A DNA stretch of 64,000 bases. It comes from Lingula anatina. Taxonomy: Eukaryota > Brachiopoda > Lingulata > Lingulida > Lingulidae. This document shows, piece after piece, positions 1-14,000 of the stretch. The stretch's first letter is position 1, and every line of letters begins with the position of its first letter. The DNA lies in contig NW_019775414.1 in NCBI RefSeq assembly GCF_001039355.2, forward strand, positions 124,001 to 188,000, in the 5' to 3' direction. The translations under genes and the position numbers were made by a program. The notes under the pieces are model-generated. The model was not told the DNA's origin and did no database searches. It was given only the letters and a program-made list of their open reading frames with translations.

Positions 1-3000
1 TTCATTACCTAAGCACAGCACATTATATCAGCAATAACAACAGTGCTGATTGGAAATGCACTGGAATAAGTGCATGACTTTTTGACTTGAACACGTATTA
101 ACGTGTATTTAATCAAATCAGTGCAGATTGTTATGTCAGAATAAAGTTTTTGTTTCTTTTCACACTGCAAACAAACATTTGATTTAACAATTTCAAGATG
201 TTTTCCAGAATATGACATGCACCCTGTAACAGAAGCATCACACAATCAGAATGCCCTGGGGTTTTCTTTCTGATTTCAAGACTCAGTTGCTGTTTTATTT
301 CTTTTCATGGGAGCTAGATCAGAGTCAGATGATAGGGTAACCAAACGATAAAAAATTAACATTATAGCAACATGATCTAAGGAATTTTACTCCTGGGCAG
401 TGACTTTTTATTACTTATATTTTGGCAAGTAAATACAACAAGTCATTTTGTTTACATTACTGATAAGATTAGTTTGATAGCTGGTGGTGAATTTTGTCTT
501 GTTAAGTCACAAGATAACTATTTGATGCCACAAGTCAAATATTTCTGTATTCATATACACAGGGAATAGTGTTGAAAGGTACCCATTGTGTGCTGTACCC
601 TGAAATGAAAAGTTACCTGAAATAAATGTGTTAAAATGTGAAGAATTCATTTTGGGTAGTAAAAATTATTTAACATGCACACACACACACACGCACCACC
701 AGCATTGGCACGAATGGTTTTGTACTTTATTTTAAGGTGGCCCCTTTTAGTTATAGCAGCAGAAATTTTTAAATGTTATTTTTACATTCTACAGTGATGA
801 CACAAAGATTTTTACAACAGATAAAGGGATATGATTTTATTAGAACATCATCTACTTAAAAAATGTTTTCATGAATAAGATAATTTAACTCACTGATACT
901 GTTTTATAAAACTTTGATGCATTCGAAAACACACTTTGTGTTGGTTGATTGACATATTTGAAAGAGATACATTCTGATGTATCTCTTTCAAATAACTGTA
1001 GTCAAATTATCTACAGTTAAATGAAAGCAATATGTTATGTGATACATTTCCTGGATTCTTTTAACAAATAATTATGAAGGAGTTCATTATTATCTTGTCA
1101 AAGCCATCCTGAAAGTATATCACATAACACATTACTTTCATCCATGTGTCCTATGAGTTGTATGTCAAAATGTTATCTCTTGTTGAGACTTTTGCCTGAT
1201 CTATCAACAAAACAACCAAGGGATAAGATTCTGAACTGAAGCTCTGTGGATTAGTGGACAGAGATGTGCTAATGGGGGTAAGCCTGCTTAGTACTTTCTA
1301 TCCAATTTGCAGGTGGTTATCTTAGAAATGGGTGCAAAGACTGGTATTTCATCTGCCATTCTGGATCACCTTACTCAGGAACATTTTATGCTTCAGATTT
1401 TTTTTTATATGATTGACCAAGTAACAGAGGTGTTAATAGTCATGAGTTCAATCTCTCCTTACCCCACCTTCAACAACTATATGATCTCATGTATGAATTG
1501 AATGTTGCTTCATTCTATCTGAACACAATTTTCTCCCTAGCATTAAATTGTGACTTTTACTCGCGTCAGATTAAATTGCGGTTGCTAGGGACTGGCATTA
1601 CCCAATTTAAAACCTTCTTTTAAACCTTCATTTCACATCATTTGAGTGTACCCCTTACCAGGGCCACAGATTGATTTTCCACTAGATATTCACAGATAAT
1701 GTCTCTAGCTATTTCTATACACTTCTCTCTACTGTCCACTGAGAATTTATGTATGGAATTGACTTCATCTCTCAGCTTGGAGATGAACCTAAATACATGT
1801 TGTACAGAGTAGTTTGAGTGCAATTTGAGAGAGGTACAAGATTTTGAAGGACAACATCTCTCAACGCTAACAAGGTTAAATAATTAAGTTTATGTTATTG
1901 AGTGTGAATCAATAGGGACAGACTGAATCAATGCAGTTTTTAAAAAAAATGATTTTACTTGTTGGAAGCTCTAGTTGAAAAATTATTGTGCTGATATGAT
2001 ACAGCAACAGTAAGTTTTTACAATAGACAGTTGAATGTTTAATTAAAGTATTGTATTGCATGTTGAAATTCAGAGTCATATGTAAATTTTGACATTTCTA
2101 CAATGTATATGGGAACACCTTCATAATAAGATGGGTTTTATGATCTTTGTTATTCATGGAATTCACCTCTAAGAAACGAAATATTTTGTAAGTATAAAAT
2201 TAATCCATTCTATGATAAAGGTAAAATACTGATAAGTGGTGAGCCAGGATTCTGTATTGGAGAAGTATTGATCTTAATGCATTGAGCACATGGGGCTTTT
2301 GACAAAGTTGATAAGATGAACAGTGAGGTATTCTTTAGTGAGTGTGATATGAGCCTGTTCTTTTGGGGTTTGGGTTGGAATTTCCCTCCTTTCTACTCCC
2401 CATCTGTTGGGCTGCAAATCTTTTGGCACTGATTTTCTAATATACTCACGTTTAAACTATAGGCATTTTGACTTTTGTCCCCACTTTATTTATCATCACA
2501 GTATATATATCTTGTCTCTTAAGTGACAGTGGAGACTGATACAAGTATTTAGGCTGCTCTTGCCCCTTGCCCTGATTAAACTATTATCATTGTGCCCGAA
2601 TTGTGTCATGTCAATGTTATGTTAATGTGGAGCTTTTATTAGTCAGTTAAATGAGATTTTTATTACTCTTTAACACAGGGATAATGTCATGGTTCAATTT
2701 CACAACAAAACTTAATTCATTTGGTCGTGAAAGGTAAGTCAATTTTGATGTTACTCGTGTAACTTTTCACATTTTGATAAGGATTTATTATATACGATAA
2801 AGTAAAGATATGTTGAATTTACTGCAAATTTTGACCAAGGATTAATGGTAAAGGCAACAAGGAAATGTACCCATCTTGTTTATTAAAATGATTTGTCATA
2901 AGTCTCACTGAAAACTGTATACTGTCGATTTGAATTTGACGGATGGAAAAAGATGACTGAATTATAACTGAATTCTTTGTAAAACCAAAGTGAGGACTCG

Positions 3001-6000
3001 TGCGTAAAACAATGCCACAGATATTCAATGAATCAGGTTATTCCTATTCACATGGAGATGAACATAAATTAGAACACAGAGGCACTGATGACTCAAGTGG
3101 TCAGATTGTGCATAATTGTCAGCTAGCTGCAGGATCAATAGTAACTTTTTACTGTCCTTTAATTACGTCGTAGAGTAAGGGCATGTGTTCCGGTGACATT
3201 TATAGTCCCATTTTGTATCTAACATAGGCAAGACATCTGTTTATTTTGAAGGAGATGCTTTGAAAGGAATAATTAATAAGGATTAGTTTTGGACAGAACA
3301 GATTTTAACTTAATTAAAAAGAAGAGTTGGATAACCAAGGTGAGAAAAGGTTTTTTGTAGATTAAGATTTGTTGTATACTGGTGTTTATGTAGACAGAAA
3401 CACCATTGTTTTGTGTCATAGAAAAACGAAGGTTTATTAATGGATGACCCTTTATCAGTGCATCACGGATAGCCATCCTTTGCATTTAAGTTGATTTGCT
3501 GTGGTTTAGAAGACTTACATCAAATGTTAGGGATAATTTATTTTGGTTAAAGAAAATAAATATTTTAAATAATATGACCAAGATATCATTTCTTTAAGTT
3601 GAATCTGATTTGTTGAACTTTTTACAGCTATTTGATCAAAGCAATTTATCCTAAGCCCAGATAATTATTTTGATAATTTGGTTATTTTAATCTAAATTTA
3701 GTCCAACAGCTTACAATAGTTTCTCTTTAATGACAAATATAATTAAATCTTCTTCAATCATGATGGGAATTTTGTTAAATTTATTGCATTTCAATTAAGC
3801 TGCCACAGAGAGCATAATGTTTTAGAATTCACAGACTGGTGAAATATACAGTTTTAACAGCTGACTAATTTTCTGTGTTCAGTTTGCTCATGCGGGTTGA
3901 TTATTGTAAATGGAAATTTGACTGTGTGTTGCAGCAGATAAAACATATTGAAGACTGTAGATACCATAACAGAATGTTACATGCCACATATGTATATTGA
4001 TATTGGTGTAAATTTGTACTCTAAACCAATATGAAGATTCCATATTTCATGGATTTTTCACAAAGGAAATCATTTGTGGCAGGCAAGCAAGCAATTTGTT
4101 TAGCTGTACCATAATATTAGCTCACTGTTTTGTCTCACTTAAGACCATTTCAAATGGCTTTTTTTTATACATAAAAAAGTCAGGGATTGGTCAATAATTT
4201 GTAGCTTACAGTACTAAATGTGCATGATTGGGTGTTGCCAACATATTTCCAGATGTTGCCATGCTGTAGTGTATGGCTTGGAGATCAGTCTGATTTCTGA
4301 ACAAAAAACATGGACGACTGTTTGCATATTGGAGACAACAGCTGATTACATACGTAAAACTACAATTTCTATGCACAGCTCGTTGGCTGTACAGTCAGGG
4401 TGACTCTCTCCTGGTTAGGCCAAAACTTGTCGTATCTTCAAGAAAAAAAGGAGTGGAGGCACTGCAGTGGCTGCCATTCTTTCATGTGGAGACCGACACA
4501 TAATTCATAATTTTCAAAAAAAGAAAAGGGTAGAATTGCTGTCACACTCTTCTACTGGAACGTGTGTCAACTCGAAAAAAGGAGTGGCGAAGAACTACAG
4601 TTTAAAGTTCTCTGCTCTTTGACTGTTGATATCCACCCAAATGTGGAATATTCAAGGGAAATGTGCGGTAAACAGTTGCAAGTTATGATTGCTGATTTTT
4701 AAGCAAACTTAAAGAACACAGAGAAGAGCAAGACAAGTATATCATGGTCATGTGTGATTTGAATAACTGGCCAGAAGGGAAAGACTGTGTATAAGTCTGA
4801 AATGTAAAAGGGTTTATGACAAGCAGTGCAAACTGAAAACTTACTACTGTCATCGACATTTCTTATTGTGTGCCATGTGACATTGAAAGAAGAATAATCC
4901 ATATGTGTGGAAGACTGTATCTGGAGTGTCACTGTCATTTACAATATTGATGTATCTGATGGTTTACCAGCATATTTAGAAGGATGGAAACAATGGGGTA
5001 TTAATTCCCCCTTGATGTGGTATTGTCTCACCTAAGTATCTGGTATTAGAATGAATGTGCTGATATTATTGGGATTTTGTTCATATGGGTAATGGATATT
5101 TGGAGTATTGATTTTAGGAAGTCTCTTCATTCTGATTGGATTTTTCCCTGTTCTAGATTAGAAGAAATTGTAAGAGAGAAAGGTACTCGATACTTTGAAT
5201 GGCGTTGAGCAGTGACTTCAACTGACTGGCATTTGCTTTTAAGTGTTTTTTTTTGTCAAAATAAGCACTTACATTTCCCCTGCCAGTTTTAATTCCAAGT
5301 ATCACAGGTTGTCCTAAATGTGAGTGAACCCTATTTTAAATGAGAGGACTTTGAGATTTTGAACAGCAGTGGAAAGGCACCTCCAGCGGTGCTTCTGGAG
5401 TTGCATGCTTGTTGCTTGGAGACAACTTGAAGGCATAATGAAAGCTGGCGCGAAGTGAGTACTCATTGTAGCGGCATAATGGCGTGCATTTTTGCGCAAG
5501 AAAATTTCAACCTTAGGCTTTTTATTTAGTCTTACTGAGCTGAATAATTGAAGCAGATAATTTAGACAGTCCTATATTTGAATAGCATCGTAAAATGTGT
5601 TGGGTTTTTTTTTTGTAGATATGGTGGAAATGAATCGGTATGCTGTTACTAGTACTTTACTGTGAGGCACAAATGTCAAGAAAAAATATATATAAACATA
5701 CTTGAAGGTTGAAGGCACTTGTAGACTGATGAATTATTAACCATTGCATAACAGGTTATAACAGGTGCTAGCAAGTTCTTAGAACTGAGATTTAGATTAG
5801 TCTGATATATATAGAATAAACTGGTTGGAGAAAACCCACCCACTTTGAATTTCAGTTGATTTCATTTTTCAGAAGCAAGACAGACGTTTGCATGCTGTTT
5901 GATTTCTTTCGAAGAACGAGAAGCATGATTATTGACCTGAATCATGTGTTGTTGTATTTTTCCAAATACTGCTCTGAATGCCCTGAGCACCCTTGACATC

Positions 6001-6042
6001 CAGCTAAATGTATTGTACTCAGTTTTCCATCATTTTCTTTAG
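1..6042. other. Non-coding upstream region of Shank
   Basis: I see no supported coding sequence on either strand; the open frames are short, have no recognisable motif and are not flanked by convincing splice sites. The stretch contains an (CA)n tract near 676-692, a hairpin and a larger inverted repeat at 955-1141, and a locally GC-richer patch at about 5340-5460 that ends in a good donor-like site. Because the first coding exon of Shank begins at a splice acceptor (AG at 6041-6042), at least one untranslated exon must lie upstream, here or beyond the window. Confidence 0.6.
955..1141. repeat. Nested inverted repeats (possible MITE relic)
   Basis: Positions 955-972 and 977-994 are perfect 18-bp inverted arms around a 4-nt loop. 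Just downstream, 1021-1050 and 1111-1141 are about 30-bp arms in inverted orientation with a few mismatches and one indel. The two structures lie side by side in AT-rich DNA. This looks like a small non-autonomous foldback element, but I could not define target-site duplications. Confidence 0.55.
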
Positions 6043-6345
6043 AAAAGATGACAACCAAGGGTCTCTCAGTGGTGACATAAGATGCCAGCATGGAGAATGA
6101 TGAGGCAGCAGCCAGTCAACATGAGGACTCTCTGGTGGACTCTACATCCAATGTGACAGCCTTCACGTCCCATACTGATGCCGGACACAATGTGAACAGC
6201 ACTGTGTACATACGAATCTCACTCCCAGAGCATAAAATACAGGTATGACATAAAGTGAACTGTGTTCTCATAATTTGCACAAGTAAGGTCTCGTGCATCA
6301 TGAAATAGCAAAGAGCAACTAAAATGGTTTGATAGCAAATGGATG

Positions 6346-6399
<54 letters not shown>

Positions 6400-9300
6400 C
6401 TTAAAGCAGAATGTTGCAATTTTTTATCTGACAAACTATAACACACTCATGTGCATTTTGTGCATGTTTTCCAAAATGACTCCTACATATGCACATGCAC
6501 AACAAGTCAACAACCCATGAGTATGAGATAGGGATCTGATCAAAACATGTTTATCAAACATCATCTTGATATTCAACAATACAAGAACTGATTTATAGAC
6601 AGTCTTTTATTAATAGCACTCCTTGAGGTCCATATAACTGATTTCTAAAGAATTATCAACAATAAAATATTCAGATTATATATAATATATAAATATAGCA
6701 TGCTAAATGACAAAGGTTTTCAGTATGGCTGAAAGAATATGTCTCTTTTTGACACCTCTTTCCATTTAAGATTCAAGTAACAATGATCCTAAGTGCTATA
6801 TAGCAATATATATTATATAAAAGAGATTAGAGGTTGATTAAACATTTACTAAAAAGAAAGATAAATATAAAAAATAAAATACTATAATAATAAGTTTGCA
6901 CTTACTTGAACCGTTTTTATTATGAAGTTTTTGCTGTGTCTTGAGGTCACAATTTACAAAGGATGACAGCATTTTCATGATTTGGGTAAAATAGTGTCGG
7001 GGTCCAGAGCACGATTTCTGTAAAAGTGACTCATCACTTCCGCTCTTTAAATGTATAAATATTTTAGATGTCATTGTTACGTGAGGACTAATGTCATAAT
7101 GCTAATGGTTGTTAATGAGATTCCGAGGCTTTTTTTAGGTAGGTAAATACAGGGTATTGACATATGGTTACCCACTAAGGACCAGTTAACATAAGCACAT
7201 AAGATGGTCTTACAAGTGCAGACTAAGGCGTACATACCTATAGACCCAAACAAATGCATTGTTGCATATGCACATACCTTTTCATGTGCATGCACACTTC
7301 AAACTCATGCATGCACACATTTGTGCATTATGTCATACATGCTTGGTTAATTGTGTGAGGAAAGTATGATAGTGGGTTCAACGTTACCAAGTTATTAAAA
7401 CCATGACTCAGACATTTATGAAGCAGACAGGCAGGCAGGATCAGTGGTAGATAACACACACTATTTTATGGCAATTTTCTTGGTTTGAAGTGACAACTGT
7501 TGGTCCCCTGAGAGTAAAATATTTTTCATTAGCGAATGATAGCCCATGACAGTTTTATTATGAAAGTAATGAAAGAAAAACAACAGCTAAAAAAAAAAAA
7601 ACTCTCAAGATATTTAATGATTTGACACAGTCATCTATTGATATGTGTATTTGGAACCACAGAAAAGAGACTATTTCCTGATGCAAAAGTATTGATTTCA
7701 TTAGTGTGTTCACTGGGCAATGAATTATTTCCCAGTTTATAAAACTTGATTTATCTTGGAGATGAACTGGATGGTGTTGGCATTCCATGATCAATAATAA
7801 CCATTCAGGATTAATCTTAGATTTAAGTGTGTATCCTTGACATTTAGTTTTCTGTTTTTTTTTTTAATTAATGTATGAAATAATTATTATTTAGAAATGA
7901 AAGACCTCAAAACACTTTATTTGTCTTGCTTCATATTTTATATAGTGTTCTTAAAGAGAATACACAATTGATTTGTGATCACACACATATTCTAGAGTTT
8001 AACAACCATATGTTGTATTTTTATCTTTAGTGTTGTTTGATTTCTTACATTGTTTTCTGATGACATTTAACCCTAAATTGTGACAAAAGTCACTAATAAA
8101 GCAATTATTGTCTTGTTGCAGAAGTGGGTTAGCCTTTATCCAATAAATTGTGTTTATTTATAGAGTGACTCAACAAATCTAATTATTGATGCACTAATTC
8201 TCTTATTTCAGAAATGCCTGCAATTCCAGCTGGATGAAACTGTGTGGTCAGCCAAACAAAGGGTTTTGGCCACAGTGGGCAAGGTAAATGTCAAATATTT
8301 CTGTCCTGTGAATTCTAAGGTCATTACTGATAGCAGTTTATGTGGCCTTGCATTTTTTTTTTCAAATTTGTCTGGAAAGTCGGAAATGCTGTTGGCTTAT
8401 GGTCCCCATGTTTTATTCAGTTAGTTTGTTAATTTGGTCAAAGATGATAAATTTGTTTTTGTCATTTTAAGATGTTTGTTTTTCTGCTCAATCATAGCAA
8501 GGAAGATGAGCTGTACCTGAAAAATTTAGATAATACAAAGAGAGGTGACTGATGGCTTTTCTAAAGTTCTAAGGCTTGACATCTCATTTGGTTAATGATG
8601 GAAGACGTATTGCCCTTTAGATTTTCTGTATCATAGTCAAGTTGAAAATGGGTCATCAGTTAAAAAATGACAGGTTGGTCTCAGGGGGGTGTTATATGGT
8701 AATTACTTGAAATTTTCAAATGCCCCACTCATTCCAATATTTAACTTTTTCTTGATTTATCATCTTAAAACTATTTAGCACGAAGCCTGCTAACTTTAAA
8801 AAAAAATTGTATCAACAATTTTGAGCATTATGAACAAAACCCTGTTGGGGAGAAAATTATAAATTAGTTCTGTTTGTCTTTAATCAGAAATTACCGTATT
8901 AGTGGCAATATAATGGACTTACTCTTGGAGAACAGCTGATAATTGGAAATAAAATCAGAATTAGACAAAAACTAACACAATATAAATGGTAATTCATAAT
9001 GAATCACTGTTTGCAGTTAATTGTCTCCGGGTATTGTTGTCCCTGTTGTTGGTTTGACTTGCAATGTAGTCTTTGGTGCTATAGTCAAAAATACAGCTTC
9101 ACTGCCAGCCTAATCAATTGCCCTGAGATTTCTTTAATGGGAACTTCTCACACTCTGTATTGATTCTTGCACAGACAGAATCAAATAGCTTGAGTAGACT
9201 TCTAATTTGGCCAATTTAAGTAGTGTGGTAAGCATAATGGCAGGCCTTATAAGTTCATTTGATTTGGGGTTCAGTCTCTGAGGTTTATAGTGACAATTAA

Positions 9301-10982
9301 GTCTGTGTTGAAACTGCTAGTCAAATCCAATGAAAGGAATTTATAGATTGAGACTTTTTTAAAAAATTAAAATTATTTGTGTCCAACAAAATATAGTAAC
9401 TTATCGCTTTTAGTAACTATACATTTGACAAATCAAGTTAACCTAAATCCCATATGGATATTATTTCCACAAATTATTATACATTTGTATAAACAAACTA
9501 CATGTACATCATTTCTTTGCATATACATATATTTCTAGAATGTCTGAATCACACTCTAAAAGCTGTCTTTATTTGTTTGCTTTACAGGATTTGAAGGATG
9601 GGTTGAACTATGGCCTGTACTGCCCTCCCATGAATGGGCGGGCAGGAAAGTTTTTGGATGAGGAAAGATTGCTGCGAGACTACCCTCTGCCTGGACCAAT
9701 AGGATTCTTAGAGGTAGGAAGGAAATATTTTGATGTCTGTTGCAGATAGTTCTTTAAGCTACACTTTGATACAGGTGGTGTTTGTCTGAAACGAGTGACT
9801 GGAAGTCATATTTGAGGTTAATGCTAGAATGCTGTATACCACTGGGTAAATTTGATATATGTGTTCATGTAATTAATTTTGCCTATAGCCCCTCTCAGAG
9901 CAAAGCCCACCTACAAGATCCCTAAGTCTACCCACCTCTGTTCTGAGTTTTTCTCTTCAGTTAGTTTAAATGATGTTAATCCTTAAAGAAATAAAGATTA
10001 AGAAACAATATAAATGATACACATATCCACAAAAGCAGTTTTTAGTTCAAATTATGGATATAGAACTTGTGTTCAGACATTTCATTTGAATTTGTTTTAT
10101 AAATCACTATTTTTACCAATGTGTTTTTTTTTTCTTTCAGTTTAAATGTAAGAGAAGAGTATACAAGTTGATGCAAATAAACTACACCAAGATCAAAAAG
10201 ATCCACACAAAGGTAGACATAACTTTGAATTCATTTTTTAGTCGGGGAAAATTATCTTGTGCAATTTTCTGTGGAACATTTACTTATATACTTAAATATG
10301 TTCTGAAAGGCCAAGAAAAAAGTCGTAGAGTAGTAGACTGACAGACTAATCACAAGTTATTTGTAGCAAAATTAAATTTTTATCAACATCTGTGCAGCAT
10401 GTGGTCAGTGAAGTTAATTTTTAGAAAAAAAGTGCTTGAATATTTATAGAAATGTGGTAGCACTGAATGATTATTGAAATATTTCCTGCATGTTTAATTG
10501 TTTATTTATTAATTTTTGTGCAGGCTAACTTAAAGCAGTTCCTGGATCATGTGAAACATGGACATGTGAACAAAGTGAACAAATGTCTTCTCAAGGGGCT
10601 GGACCCCAATTTTTATGACTCGGAATCTGGAGGTATGTGTGCGGTGAAACTGAGTGAAGCAATCCTGTAGTTTGTTTGTAACAGATCCATGTGCTTTTAC
10701 ATGTTAGATAGCAAATTTGGTTGTATGACATCATGCAGAGAATATAGCAGGTCTTTTTCCATGAAATACCTAACAACCACTGATAAGGTATTCTTCTTAT
10801 CTATGCAACTTTCAAGGACTATTGATTCCTTCTCCAGTTGGGCTAAACAGTGTAACTATTCATGGACTGTCTATCAAAACATTCATTGTGTCTTAAAAAC
10901 TGGAATGGACTGGAAAAATCATCAGCTAGCGCCATTAATATCAGCTCTATTGATTATGAGACAGATCTTTAGATCTGTATTA

Positions 10983-11050
<68 letters not shown>

Positions 11051-14000
11051 CATAATTAGAGAGAGGAACTTAAATTATCCTAAGCACACAGCTTAAAGTC
11101 ACAAAAGCATGCGTTTAATCATTATCTGAATATTAAGGTATCATTGGATCTAGATCAGATTATCCTTTAACCCAACATTGTTTTATGACTTCCCCATTAC
11201 TATTGATATTTAAAACGCCATGCAAGTGCTGTTACCTAAACTTATTCAATACCAGGATTGTCTTGCATCATAACTCTATGAGTAATCAGCAGTCACCCAA
11301 TATTAATTAATTAAGAAACACATTACTGGTGAAACATATGGTATTGACTTTCATTACGCTACTAATTGGTGTATTGCAAAACAAACAAACAAGCAAAAAA
11401 AAAATGGAAAGGTTTTATCTCCTTGTTTTAAATTGTAACAAAGTGTTGCCTCTGTATAAATTTTAAAAAATATTTGTATGTATAAATGTATATTTGATAT
11501 TAACACAGCGTATGTTGGGCAGTACGTGCAGTCCGAAAATACTTAATATACATGCCATTCTTATCTATCTTAGCTCTATAAAAACATTATCAGATTATTA
11601 AGAACTCATAATTTTATGTTTTATTCCAATAAAATTTCTTTCAGAAACGCCTCTCACCGTGGCCACGTCCATTTCCAAGCCTCGTGACATGATCCTGTCT
11701 CTGGTTAATGGTGGAGCTCACCTTGACTTTCGCAATAAGAGAAGTCTCACACCCCTCCACATGGCTTCTATAAAAGGAAACTTGGAAGCAATTAAGGTAT
11801 CATCTGAAATTTATTTTAATGCACCAAAAGGTACAACTTTTAAGTATATATTACATATTAGTTGTACTCTTGGCCTGTAGGTCTAATATACTGAATAAAT
11901 GAACTTGAATACTTTGGTAATAGAAAAAAGTATTTGACATATTTGTTATGATATGGTTTGGTATGTTATAATATAATATAATGTAATATTATGTAATTTA
12001 GTGTAAAAATATGATTTGATACGATACGATACAATACGATATGTGAAAAGTGTCACCTTGTTTAACCTCCTATATGCACAGTAATCAGGGCTGGAATATG
12101 CTTTATTAAATGTAACACTTTAATTATTTCCTTGGTGGCTTGTGGCACAGCTGTCTCTGTCAGATGTGAGGTGATACCTGTCACATCATAATCCTGGAAA
12201 ATTGATTATGTACATAAGAAGTGCATTATAGTATGATACCTTTTTATGAGACACGTAAAAGAATATTGAAAATAAGAATTATTTATCTAGCCGAGCCTAG
12301 CTAGTTTTTGAGAACCAAGTGATATATATTCTGAAATAAAGTTTTGTTGTTAGACATAAAAGAGATCATGTAAAATTGATAGAGCGTAATACATTTTATA
12401 CATAATACATATGTAATACATGGTACATTTTTATTAAAGAGAACCTTTTTGTTGAAGGAAAAACAAAACCTTGGAAGTAATATTTCATGCATGTCTCATG
12501 AATTGGTACTAAAATGGAATTATCATTTGCCAATACTGTAATAGTAACAGAAAGTGTGTGGATGATATACAAAACTTCATTATAAAACAATCACAAAGTA
12601 ATATACAAAGTGACATTATTTTCATGTGAATGATATCAACTGCAGCTCATCCTGTAAATCTCAGATTAAATAATAATATTGTGTATGTGGATTACTAAGA
12701 TAACTCTATAGCACTAATTACTTCCTCAAGGAACTTAGCGTGAAATATTCTGCATTGATTTTCTATCATGTTTATGGAACAGAATATCAGTGTTAATATA
12801 GCATGTTTCCTCCTTACCCTTCTATCCAAGCTCAAGTTCCAGCATACTATGTTTATGTCCGAAAATCCACCCAAAATGCATCTTAATTTACGATAGAATA
12901 AGAATACAAATATTATACAGATTAACTTATAATGCACATATATATATAATTGTATTGTAGGTCATGTTGGAACTGGGTGCCTCAGCCAACTACAAGGATG
13001 CCCATGGTCTGACCCCACTATACCATGCTGTGATGCATGATATCAACCCAGTATGTGTGGAGACTCTGCTCAGGGACCATGCCACCATGGGGCTACAGGA
13101 TGATAAAGGATGGACAGAAGTTCATCAGGTATGTTACCCCCCCCCCCCCCAATACCCGCTCCACTACCCTCACTCCCCCCCCCCTCCTCCTCTTGCCCTA
13201 TTACTCTGAGTGGCCTTTTTTGGTGAGAAGATGGTGGGCCTTTCTGGTAGAATTTTTTTCCCCAGAAAAATATTTTGTTAATGATACTATAAAGTGTTGA
13301 TTGAAAAGATAAAGTTATAATAAGAAATGAAATGTAAAATTTTTAAAGTAATTATCATATGCGTGGTATTGATTATCATTTAAATATTTGTCTAACATTT
13401 TATCCCCGGAAAGTTAAATCATGGGATATGATATACAAAATACTATTATGAGATTGAGTGTGCAAACAGAAGAATAGATTTTACTCCTCACTTATTTGAG
13501 ATATACTATATCACATTGTTATTGAACTGGTCTAGAAATGCATTGATTTTTGTGGGCTTACAAGCTTTAAAATTATGTTTGGTCTCCTAGATTGCATCTG
13601 AATTTGATATATCAGACCTAAAACATTGTTTTTTAGTCTTTCTTATCCAGGCCCATAGCAAGGTGGTTTCGGGGGGTTCGACTGAACTACCATTTTTGCT
13701 GGGAAAAGGTTTCCTCAGGGTAAAAATTTGATCTAGGTCCACTTTTTCAGTAAATAAACCCTCCCTCCCCTTGGTACAGTGGGGTCAGACCTTGCTGGGT
13801 ACAAGCCTGGTATATTTAATTTTTCCACCGTTAATGAGAATGTTACAGTTGGTTTTGATTCTGATATACATATTGGGAATTATATCCAGTGTCCTTATCT
13901 CCACCCTTCTTCTTTTGAAGTTTACATGTTGATTTTGTTTTGTCTCTACCAACATTTCCCCTGCTTTCACCTTGCTCACTGTTTTCACCTTTTTTTTTAT

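Larger units (their letters stand above)
6243..10523 (+). other. Shank: Shank introns 1-4
   Basis: Introns 6243-8211, 8284-9587, 9714-10140 and 10213-10523. They are AT-rich and have no recognisable gene on either strand. Intron 1 contains an interrupted (TG)n microsatellite at 6344-6399, which generates spurious open frames on both strands. Confidence 0.7.

Noticed and set aside
6219-6520. Open frames on both strands with long Cys-Val or Thr-His runs
   Set aside because: They are translations of the (TG)n microsatellite.
10689-11096. 135-aa open frame in Shank intron 5
   Set aside because: About a quarter of it is the (GT)n repeat, with no motif and no splice support.
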